Source: Halotia branconii CENA392 (GTDB taxonomy: Bacteria; Cyanobacteriota; Cyanobacteriia; Cyanobacteriales; Nostocaceae). Taken from it: a DNA stretch of 64,000 nt. The stretch spans positions 2,087,455 to 2,151,454 of the forward strand of contig NZ_CP124543.1 of the NCBI RefSeq assembly GCF_029953635.1. Reading direction: 5' to 3'. The position numbers and the translations under genes were made by a program. This document shows positions 57,751 to 64,000 of this stretch, in pieces; the first letter of the stretch is position 1; each line of letters opens with the position of its first letter. The notes under the pieces were generated by a model. The model saw nothing but the letters and a program-made list of their open reading frames with translations. It did not search any database and had not been told where the DNA came from.

Positions 57751-57775
57751 TGCCAGGGTTCTAAAGATTCTGGCA
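57751..57775 (+). terminator. Possible terminator hairpin after aldehyde dehydrogenase
   Basis: TGCCAG at 57751-57756 pairs with CTGGCA at 57770-57775 around a loop with a smaller TTCT/AGAA-like inner pairing. A modest T-containing stretch (ACTATTTCTC) follows. It sits 10 bp after the stop. The T-run is weak, so efficiency is doubtful. Confidence 0.4.
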
Positions 57776-57887
57776 ACTATTTCTCAATTGTCAAGATAAA
57801 ATAAAAGAACGCTATACCAACACTAATCAAAAACTCTATTCGAGTTGATATTTGATTACCGCCTCAATTAAGTAGCGGAGGTATGAG

Positions 57888-58253
57888 ATGACTATTACTT
57901 TAAATCACACCATAGTACCCGCATTTGATAAAGAAGTATCAGCAAGGTTCTTTGCCCAAATTTTTGGTTTAAAAGTTCAGTCTTTTGGTAGTCATTTTGC
58001 TGCTGTACATGTGAACGATAAGCTAACGCTTGACTTTGCCGACAGAGATAGATTTGAGTCTCATCATTATGCATTCCACGTTAACGATGAGGAATTTGAT
58101 GCCATCTTTGCACGAGTCAAAGAAGCAGGTCTGGAATACAGTAGCGACCCTATGCATCAGCATAAAGGTGAGATTAATTACAGAAATGGCGGGCGTGGTT
58201 TTTATTTTTATGACATTGATGGTCATAACCTAGAACTTTTGACCCGTACTTAG
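57888..58253 (+). CDS. VOC-superfamily (glyoxalase-like) protein
   Basis: This 121-residue protein has NHTIVPAFDKEVSARFFAQI as first beta-alpha unit, then HYAFHVNDEEFDAIFARVKE and FYFYDIDGHNLELLTRT. The metal ligands in vicinal-oxygen-chelate proteins are commonly the first His (here NHT), a second His (HYAFH) and the final Glu (NLELL); all three positions are filled. It may be a dioxygenase, isomerase or binding protein. GGAGG precedes the ATG. It is a small single-gene unit. Confidence 0.85.
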   Translation: MTITLNHTIVPAFDKEVSARFFAQIFGLKVQSFGSHFAAVHVNDKLTLDFADRDRFESHHYAFHVNDEEFDAIFARVKEAGLEYSSDPMHQHKGEINYRNGGRGFYFYDIDGHNLELLTRT

Positions 58254-58334
58254 TGGTTGCAGCGATCGCCTGTATGCTTGTAGACTTATTGAGACTATTT
58301 ATCTGCAAACACAACACTTATTGAGATTTATAGG

Positions 58335-59042
58335 ATGAGACCTTATCACCAAATCCCTATTGTCGAATGTGGTGAATTACTGGTAAAGATTCCTTTAGAA
58401 CTGTTTGCAGTAGAATCTCCCCATCCTTACCAGAAACTGGGTGCGCCTTATGGGGAACATTCTCCTTATTATCTGCGCCAAAGTGTTGTTGATCATTTAA
58501 TCCAAGCTCAAAATTATCTGCATTCACTTGTTCCTAATTGGCAGATCCAAATTTTCGATGCTTACCGCCCAGTAGCTGTACAACAATTTATGGTGGATTA
58601 TAGCTTTAAGGAAGTAATACAACAGCAAAAATTAACTGAGGCAGATTTATCAACAAACCAACGTCAAGATATTTGGCAAACTGTTTATGAGATTTGGGCT
58701 GTACCCAGTTTGGATGTACAAACTCCTCCTCCTCATAGTACTGGTGCAGCAGTGGATGTGACATTAGTGAATGATAGAGGACAAATAGTGAATATGGGTT
58801 CGCCGATTGATGAATTGTCACAGCGATCGCATCCCGATTACTATGCCAATAGTTCCCACCCAAAAGCACAACAATATCATACCAATCGTCAATTATTGCG
58901 AGAGGTGATGTTAAAAGCAGGATTCCAGCGCAACCCTAGAGAGTGGTGGCATTTTTCTTATGGCGATCAAATGTGGGCTTGGCTAAGTAATCAAGCCAAC
59001 CCAGCTAATTGTTTCACAGCACGCTATGGACGTTTGGCATAG
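58335..59042 (+). CDS. D-alanyl-D-alanine dipeptidase (VanX/DdpX, M15D)
   Basis: This 235-residue zinc peptidase cleaves D-Ala-D-Ala dipeptide. The metal motif SxHxxGxAxD is seen as PHSTGAAVDVTLV, and EWWHFSYGDQ supplies the catalytic Glu and third zinc His. QIFDAYRPVAVQQFMVDYSF gives the conserved Arg. No signal peptide is seen, so it is probably cytosolic. In cyanobacteria it more likely recycles cell-wall dipeptides than gives vancomycin resistance. It converges on the Rieske gene with 4 bp between. Confidence 0.92.
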   Translation: MRPYHQIPIVECGELLVKIPLELFAVESPHPYQKLGAPYGEHSPYYLRQSVVDHLIQAQNYLHSLVPNWQIQIFDAYRPVAVQQFMVDYSFKEVIQQQKLTEADLSTNQRQDIWQTVYEIWAVPSLDVQTPPPHSTGAAVDVTLVNDRGQIVNMGSPIDELSQRSHPDYYANSSHPKAQQYHTNRQLLREVMLKAGFQRNPREWWHFSYGDQMWAWLSNQANPANCFTARYGRLA

Positions 59043-59046
59043 GTGT

Positions 59047-60552
59047 CTAAAATTTCTTCAACTCTTTCACTGTGGGCCCGTGCAGAATTTCTCCATTGCA
59101 ACTAAAACGCGAACCGTGACAGGGACAGTCCCAACTTTTCTCGCCACTGTTCCAAGCCACAACGCAACCTAAGTGAGGACACACGGCAGAAACAGCGTGT
59201 ATTTCTCCTGTTTCATCTCGGTAAGCGGCTACCTTGTCACCATCAACAGTAACTAGTTGTCCCTCACCAACTGCCACATCTACCAGAGATTTACCCAATC
59301 CCTTGAGGCGATCGCCTATCCAATGAGTGCCGACTTCCAAGTTTTTCTTTATACCTTCAGGACTAGCAAAAGGAGTAGCGCGGGTGGCATCGTACAAATC
59401 AGCCGCCGGATTTTTAATACCTAAAATACTGTCTGCAAGGATCATTCCAGACAAAGTTCCTTGAGTCATGCCCCACAGACTAAACCCAGTTGCAACAAAA
59501 GTATGCTTGCTTAAAGGAGTCAATTTTCCTACGTATGGAACTTTATCAAAAGATACAAAATCTTGAGTAGACCAACGATAGTCAATTGACTCAATATCAA
59601 AGCGAGAACGGGTGTAATTTTCCAAATCTAGATATTTTTCTTCAGTATTTTCTACTGTTCCCACTTTATGACCACCACCACCCACAAGTAACAATAAGCC
59701 ATCTTTATCAGGAGTGGTACGAATAGAATAGTATTTTTCTCCTGTGCCTATGTACATTCCTTGAGGTGCATTATCCTCTGCAATTCGCGCACCAATAATA
59801 TAAGAACGTTTGGGGTAAGTTTTAGCAAAGAATAATCCCTCATCGGTGATGGGGATATTAGTTGTAACTATGACATCTTGTGCTTGAATAATTCCTCTGT
59901 TGGTAGTGACTTGGCAGAGATTATTTTCCTCTACCTTTTCTACTTTTGTATTTTCAAATACGTAACTTCCATTACCAGGAATCTGCTTGATCAGATGTAA
60001 CAGGTACTTGCGAGAATGAAATTGTGCTTGATTATCAAACTTAATAGCACCAGCAATCGGGAAAGTTAGAGAAGTTTGACGCACAAATGTTGCTGGTAAT
60101 CCCAGTTTTAGTGCTGCTTCTACCTCTTTTTCAATGTCACTAAGATTCTCTTGAGTCTCTGCAAAAGTATAGGCGCTTTGACGACTAAAGTCACAATCAA
60201 TTTGTTCTTCTGCAACTGTTTTAGCAACAAATTCTATTGCTGCTTGGTTTGATTGTGCATATATACGTGCCTTTTCTTCACCATGATTTTTAATTAAATC
60301 TGCATAAATCAACTGGTGAAGCGAAGTAACTTTAGCTGTAGTGTGACCGCTAACACCAGTAGATATTTGTTGCGATTCAATTACTGCAACAGTTTTACCT
60401 GCGCGTTTCAGTAATGTAGCAGCAGTAATTCCCGCAATCCCTGCACCAACAATTGCAACATCTACAGATAGATTATTGCTAAGTGGTGAAAAATTAGTTG
60501 TAGGTGTAGAGTCAATCCAGTAAGAAATGTGTTTTCCTGATAGATTAGGCAT
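59047..60552 (-). CDS. FAD-dependent oxidoreductase with C-terminal Rieske domain
   Basis: This 501-residue protein has an N-terminal FAD-binding Rossmann fold (VDVAIVGAGIAGITAATLL, GxGxxG) of the DAO type, a central substrate domain, and a C-terminal Rieske 2Fe-2S domain from about 415. Its cluster ligands are CPHLGC and CPCHGSRF (two Cys, two His). The layout resembles the glycine/D-amino-acid oxidase-Rieske fusions common in bacteria, whose substrates are mostly unknown. There is no signal peptide. It has a long AT-rich upstream region. Confidence 0.92.
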   Translation of the reverse strand: MPNLSGKHISYWIDSTPTTNFSPLSNNLSVDVAIVGAGIAGITAATLLKRAGKTVAVIESQQISTGVSGHTTAKVTSLHQLIYADLIKNHGEEKARIYAQSNQAAIEFVAKTVAEEQIDCDFSRQSAYTFAETQENLSDIEKEVEAALKLGLPATFVRQTSLTFPIAGAIKFDNQAQFHSRKYLLHLIKQIPGNGSYVFENTKVEKVEENNLCQVTTNRGIIQAQDVIVTTNIPITDEGLFFAKTYPKRSYIIGARIAEDNAPQGMYIGTGEKYYSIRTTPDKDGLLLLVGGGGHKVGTVENTEEKYLDLENYTRSRFDIESIDYRWSTQDFVSFDKVPYVGKLTPLSKHTFVATGFSLWGMTQGTLSGMILADSILGIKNPAADLYDATRATPFASPEGIKKNLEVGTHWIGDRLKGLGKSLVDVAVGEGQLVTVDGDKVAAYRDETGEIHAVSAVCPHLGCVVAWNSGEKSWDCPCHGSRFSCNGEILHGPTVKELKKF

Positions 60553-60851
60553 AATTTTTGAGATACTGCTGGAGAAGTGAAATACTTAGACGACAAAATT
60601 AGTCTTTAAGAACAAAACTTAAAAATTTAGTTTTACTGACTTCCAACTTAAACGTATTTTTGTGTTTAAATCACTATAAAAATAACGCTTTAATTAAATT
60701 AGATGTTTTCGCAGATAAAATAAAACTATCCTGCGGACAATTTTGACTAAATAAATTGAAATATATATATCAGTCTTAAGGTATAGAGCAATTGAATTTA
60801 GTTAATTTAGATCCCCGACTTCTTCAAGAAGTCGGGGATCTGATTGATTTA
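60553..60851. other. Spacer with a 31-bp perfect palindrome
   Basis: The left part is AT-rich and holds the promoter of the FAD/Rieske gene. At 60810-60840 is a perfect palindrome with arms GATCCCCGACTTCTT around one C, followed by the stop side of the TspO-like gene. The palindrome probably ends transcription of the minus-strand tspO gene, although no long T-run follows. Confidence 0.55.
60810..60840. repeat. Perfect 31-bp palindrome
   Basis: GATCCCCGACTTCTT, a single C, then the exact inverse complement. Such GATCCCCGACTTCTT palindromes are a familiar dispersed element in heterocystous cyanobacteria by memory. Here it lies just downstream of the second tspO-like gene and could act as a terminator hairpin. 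Confidence 0.6.
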
Positions 60852-61334
60852 CTATGCATCTTCAGGATTTAGCTGCCTTAATTCTTCGGTAGTATATGCT
60901 CCCACAGGACTCCAAACCAAATAAGGAATAAGTAATATCGCTGCTAGTCTAGAAATTGGTAAAACGCAGATAGCAAGAACAATAGCTGTAATTAATCCGG
61001 TTAGCCCAATAATTTCTCCTGCTTTTAAGCTGCGAAACCTCAACATTAGAGGTATGTATGCAACGGTAATTATTTCTACCAACAGATACAAACCCATCAG
61101 CAGCCAAGTAATTATGCTTCCAGGATTTTTTTGCCAGACAATATTAGCTGAAGCAGCACCACAAATAAAGATTACAGTCCAGATCAGTGGTATAATTGGC
61201 TCAAAAACTAGCCATTGGGGGCGACTCAACTGACCAAACCACTTGACATCGCGGGGTGTAATGAAGAAACTAGCGATCGCCACGAAAAAAGTTATAGCCC
61301 CAATGATCATTTCAGATGTAATCATAACTTGCAC
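60852..61334 (-). CDS. TspO/MBR-family membrane protein, copy 2
   Basis: This 160-residue protein has five hydrophobic helices and the segment WFGQLSRPQWLVFEPIIPLI then WTVIFICGAAS, matching the TspO signature (WY..L.KP.W...F...W). TspO proteins bind tetrapyrroles and cholesterol-like ligands and respond to stress. The next gene at 61403 is a close relative, giving a tandem duplication with 68 bp between the two. The aromatic and acidic ligand-site pattern is partly altered (TF instead of PP after W), so ligand binding may differ from classical TspO. Confidence 0.75.
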   Translation of the reverse strand: MQVMITSEMIIGAITFFVAIASFFITPRDVKWFGQLSRPQWLVFEPIIPLIWTVIFICGAASANIVWQKNPGSIITWLLMGLYLLVEIITVAYIPLMLRFRSLKAGEIIGLTGLITAIVLAICVLPISRLAAILLIPYLVWSPVGAYTTEELRQLNPEDA

Positions 61335-61402
61335 CCTTACTGTTGTGTACTACAAGTCTGACAATTGAGTAGCCTAGGTTTAATCAGTCGCTAGTGGGAA
61401 TC

Positions 61403-61876
61403 TCAGACTTCTTCAGGATTGAGACTCATCATCTGCCAAGTGGTATATGTACCAATGGGACTCCACAATAAATAAGGAACTAATAACAATGCTGCCCAAC
61501 CAGAAATAGTTAAGACTACAAATGTCAACAAAATACCGATAATGAAACCTATACCACCAAGAATTGTTCCTGCTTTCAGACTACGAAGCCTAAACATAAC
61601 AGGAGTGTAAGCAATTGTGACAATTTCTAAAAGCAGATATAAACCCATGATTAACCACGTTTTCGTGCTTCTGGGGTCGTTTTCCCAGACAATATAAGCT
61701 GACCAAGCACCACAAATAAAAATTACAGTCCAGATGACGGGAATTGCAGCTTCAAAAGTTAGCCATCTGGGTCTTTGTAAGCGTTTGAACCACTTGCGAT
61801 CGCTTGGTGTAATCAAGTTAGCTGCCAAAGCAACCAAGAAAGCTACACCCCCAATTACCATCCAAGATTTAATCAT
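61403..61876 (-). CDS. TspO/MBR-family membrane protein, copy 1
   Basis: This 157-residue paralogue has the same five-helix layout: SDRKWFKRLQRPRWLTFEAA, IPVIWTVIFICGAWSAYIVW, IMGLYLLLEIVTIAYTPVMF and LLVPYLLWSPIGTYTTWQMM. It lies first in the tandem, with the downstream copy (60852-61334) probably co-transcribed after 68 bp. The helices are well conserved between the two while loops differ. It may take part in tetrapyrrole handling at the membrane, by analogy with TspO. Confidence 0.75.
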   Translation of the reverse strand: MIKSWMVIGGVAFLVALAANLITPSDRKWFKRLQRPRWLTFEAAIPVIWTVIFICGAWSAYIVWENDPRSTKTWLIMGLYLLLEIVTIAYTPVMFRLRSLKAGTILGGIGFIIGILLTFVVLTISGWAALLLVPYLLWSPIGTYTTWQMMSLNPEEV

Positions 61877-62333
61877 GCTGTTCCTTATCCTTTAGCTATC
61901 GCTACCTATCGCTTAAATATCACTCTTTATAGAGGAATTTTGTCAATTTAATTGCTAAAAGCTCATCATCCCTGAGTTTGATAACTAACTTTAGTCGGTC
62001 ATATTTATAGCAGGGAACAGGGAAGTTTTTACGCCATTTACCAGATGCGTCGGTTGGGTTTCACTTCGTTATACCCAACATCTACAAAGCTTTGAGGCGT
62101 TGGATTACCCCTGCGGGAAGCCCCTTCGGGTCTACGTTATGGCGATATGAATTGGTATCACGCCAAGGCGCAAAGGCGCAAAGATTAAGAGTTTTTTATT
62201 TTGAATTTTTCAAGTTCATACATAGATTCAGCAACGCCGATAATTCTATATCTTTAAGATGCAGAGGGTTCTTTCTGTGGATGGGGGTATACAACAAGCC
62301 AACAGAAATATGATTTATTAAGTAGAAAGAAAT
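61877..62333. repeat. Spacer with GC-rich repeat fragments
   Basis: Around 62060-62180 there are fragments such as TACCCCTGCGGGAAGCCCC, TTCGGGTCTACG and AGGCGCAAAGGCGCAAAG, related to repeats elsewhere (2890, 18680, 23850). The rest is promoter DNA for the two divergent genes. A 73-codon frame at 62092-62313 is a repeat by-product. Confidence 0.5.
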
Positions 62334-62927
62334 ATGAATCAGATGGAAAATAATATGCAAACTGAGTCAGAAGCGAAACCACTTGTACCACCATCAGTTC
62401 ATGGAATTGCTAATAATATTCGCCTTACAGGTTGGATTGCTTTCTGGGTGCAATTAACACTAGCTGTGGTTTCCGGCTTAGTTTTATTGTTTGTTTCTAC
62501 TGGTCGTGAATTTTCTAGTCAACCAAATGCAGGGCTGGGGGTTGGTATATTTTGGGCTGTATGTGGAGTTTTGATATTGTTATTCAGTGTATATTTAAAT
62601 TTTCGTTACACTCGTTTAGGTAAACGTTTAGATAATCCTAACCCTTCTCTACATCCTAGTAAAGCAGACACGATCGCAACTATACGACTAGGAATCATTG
62701 TAGGTTTAGTAGGAATGTTACTATCTTTATTAGGTGCTGGCTCAACCCTAGGAGTATTAGTAGCAAAATCGATCTCTCAACCCCCAGGTGTAGCCATTAC
62801 TGACCCTTACAAAATCATTCGAGCGATGGATGTGTTCGTAGAAGTCGCGAATGTCAATGGAATTGCTGCTCACTTTTTAGGTACTGTTGCTTCTCTATGG
62901 TTGTTGGAGCGAGTAAATCAACATTAA
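62334..62927 (+). CDS. DUF3611 family membrane protein
   Basis: This 197-residue protein has a polar N terminus and four hydrophobic helices (IAFWVQLTLAVVSGLVLLFV, GIFWAVCGVLILLFSVYLNF, IIVGLVGMLLSLLGAGSTLG and NGIAAHFLGTVASLWLLERV). The pattern and length match the cyanobacterial and chloroplast DUF3611 family of thylakoid or envelope membrane proteins of unknown role. NPNPSLHPSKADT is a conserved linker. It has an AGAAAG-type ribosome site before the ATG. Confidence 0.82.
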   Translation: MNQMENNMQTESEAKPLVPPSVHGIANNIRLTGWIAFWVQLTLAVVSGLVLLFVSTGREFSSQPNAGLGVGIFWAVCGVLILLFSVYLNFRYTRLGKRLDNPNPSLHPSKADTIATIRLGIIVGLVGMLLSLLGAGSTLGVLVAKSISQPPGVAITDPYKIIRAMDVFVEVANVNGIAAHFLGTVASLWLLERVNQH

Positions 62928-63103
62928 GAGGGAAGAGGGAACAGGTGAGTCAGCGCGGTCTTGGGGGTTTCCCCCATAAGCGACTGACGTTAGCGAAGCG
63001 TTAGCGACGCAGGAGCGTCACCCCGAAGGGGGAACAGGAAAATCCTCGGCAGAAATCAACTACCCATTCCAAGAAAAGTTTATGCTGTGTTTATTTTTAA
63101 TTT
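62928..63103. repeat. Repeat shared with the pgl-FHA spacer
   Basis: GTGAGTCAGCGCGGTCTTGG, CCCCCATAAGCGACTGACGT and GACGCAGGAGCGTCACCCCG closely match segments at 53995-54160. The two regions are copies of one compound repeat. The gap otherwise has no gene. Confidence 0.65.
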
Positions 63104-63733
63104 TTAATTCCGCCTTGCGGTGCTAGGTTTAGCGAAAATTGTCAGCAAGACAGGCCCCAGCAAATAGTGATGGTTTAAACATAACAGTCCCGTAGAAGAG
63201 GCGAGAAATTCACGTTGTTTTGGGCTATAAAGCTTAATTCCTGACGGAGATATGGGCAACTGCTGTGGTTGGGTCTCTTTTTTAGTAGTAATATCAACCA
63301 AGTAAAAACGTCCACCAGGAGCAAGCACCCGCGCCACTTCACTGAGGACTTGTTGTGGTTCCAAATAGTGTAAAAAACTTATGGTGTTGAAAACAGCATC
63401 AAATTGACTCTCACCGAACAAAAGAGACTCTGCTTTACCTTCAACATAAATTAAACGTGGATGGTGACGATTACTCAATCTTGCAACGTGCAACATTTGA
63501 GAAGAGAAATCTAATCCTGTGCCTCGCAAATCAGGAAATTGAGCTACTAAACGATTTAACAAACGTCCAGTCCCACAGCCGAGGTCAAGCACATTTGCTC
63601 GTTCTGGTAAATCGACGTATTCTAGCAAGCGTTTGTGGATAGCTAGGTAAATCACTGACGGAAAGAGCCAATCATAGCTCATCGCCCAGCGATCAAAAAG
63701 TAATTTTTTATTATTAAGAAAGTTCTGAGTCAT
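63104..63733 (-). CDS. Class I SAM-dependent methyltransferase
   Basis: This 209-residue protein has NVLDLGCGTGRLLNRLVAQF (motif I, SAM binding), GTGLDFSSQMLHVAR (acidic end of strand 2), FDAVFNTISFLHYL (motif IV region) and VLAPGGRFYLVDI. This is the Methyltransf_11 pattern. Substrate is unknown; the small size and close match to demethylmenaquinone/phytyl-type methyltransferases are not enough to assign it. It starts ATG 63733 with no strong ribosome site seen. Confidence 0.88.
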   Translation of the reverse strand: MTQNFLNNKKLLFDRWAMSYDWLFPSVIYLAIHKRLLEYVDLPERANVLDLGCGTGRLLNRLVAQFPDLRGTGLDFSSQMLHVARLSNRHHPRLIYVEGKAESLLFGESQFDAVFNTISFLHYLEPQQVLSEVARVLAPGGRFYLVDITTKKETQPQQLPISPSGIKLYSPKQREFLASSTGLLCLNHHYLLGPVLLTIFAKPSTARRN

Positions 63734-63779
63734 CAGTTTTCGCAGCCGATTGTCTCAAATGAGTTGACTATTGCTAGAG

Positions 63780-63998
63780 TTAGCGATCGCAGTTTGGCAA
63801 TCTGATAGTATCTAGCCTAGCGTGATTCATCTCTATCACCTGTTGGATAAATTTATTCCAGATTTTATTAGGAATCCAAATTTTATGTAAATCTTGTTTA
63901 GCCTCTTGCTCCTGAATGGCTGTATACAGGCGACGATAAAGATAGACAAAAGCTGAAACTCTTTTATTAGCAGCACAGTGGACAAAAATTTTTTTATC
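63780..63998 (-). CDS. Protein-tyrosine-phosphatase-like protein, C-terminal part cut by window edge
   Basis: The frame enters from the right edge and ends with TAA at 63782-63780 (72 codons seen). It contains DKKIFVHCAANKRVSAFVYL, in which VHCAANKR resembles a phosphatase loop. The spacing is HCx4R instead of the usual HCx5R, which is the pattern of a cyanobacterial phosphatase-like subgroup and may be inactive. The rest, AIQEQEAKQDLHKIWIP and the short tail, is helical. Only the C-terminal part is visible. Confidence 0.6.
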   Translation of the reverse strand, partial: DKKIFVHCAANKRVSAFVYLYRRLYTAIQEQEAKQDLHKIWIPNKIWNKFIQQVIEMNHARLDTIRLPNCDR

Positions 63999-64000
63999 GG

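Noticed and set aside
1..64000. tRNA or rRNA genes
   Set aside because: I looked for the T-loop GGTTCGAATCC type and rRNA-like stretches and found none; this was a visual search, so a missed tRNA is possible.

Overview
The window comes from a cyanobacterium, most likely a filamentous heterocyst-former of the Nostoc/Anabaena/Calothrix type. The evidence is the dense scatter of HIP1 octamers (GCGATCGC), short tandem heptanucleotide repeats (CTGACCA-like and ATGCCCA-like), and cyanobacterial genes: chlH, psaX, a Tab2-type factor, thylakoid-type ftsH, a PEP-CTERM protein, DUF4327 and DUF3611 proteins and large multi-GAF and Ser/Thr-kinase/histidine-kinase fusions. No tRNA, rRNA or CRISPR array was seen. 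Both window edges cut genes: an MFS transporter on the left and a phosphatase-like protein on the right.

Layout. 0-9.4 kb: MFS transporter start, alpha/beta-hydrolase-like protein, a ferrochelatase-fold protein with a natural seven-histidine tail, FMN reductase, FtsH protease, three proteins of unknown function and an LpxB-like protein. 9.6-14.3 kb: chlH (chlorophyll synthesis) and a Uma2-type nuclease. 14.3-18.9 kb: an accessory zone with a gene split by one stop codon, an intact ParE-type toxin-antitoxin pair, a second pair whose toxin carries an early TAG, an antitoxin fragment, radC, and a 435-bp inverted-repeat-flanked element holding a 42-bp minisatellite. 18.9-25.9 kb: carotenoid oxygenase, ester-cyclase-like protein, aspartate aminotransferase, ATP-grasp protein and a membrane GTPase. 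26-37.3 kb: signalling (an 1873-residue kinase fusion, a response regulator, a hybrid histidine kinase) around lipA, psaX and a LivH-type permease.

37.3-38.8 kb is a decayed defence operon on the minus strand: a broken type IIG restriction-modification fragment, an intact VapBC-like pair, then a frameshifted helicase start 3 bp behind vapC. 38.8-47.8 kb: larE, SGNH hydrolase, DUF2470, Tab2, S-formylglutathione hydrolase and a four-GAF histidine kinase. Its first GAF has the two-cysteine signature of DXCF cyanobacteriochromes, so it is probably a photoreceptor. 48.4-64 kb: glpK-mscS, rph, PEP-CTERM protein, pgl, FHA/zinc-ribbon protein, M50-like protease, aldehyde dehydrogenase, VOC protein, VanX-like dipeptidase, FAD/Rieske oxidoreductase, tandem TspO-like proteins, DUF3611 protein and a methyltransferase.

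Most genes are single units or pairs and few operons are evident. The strongest leads are the dead restriction/VapBC/helicase operon, the two-cysteine photoreceptor GAF, the inverted-repeat minisatellite element, psaX, and a nonsense-interrupted toxin and membrane protein in the 14-17 kb zone. Family names come from recognised motifs and remembered family patterns; no database search was run.
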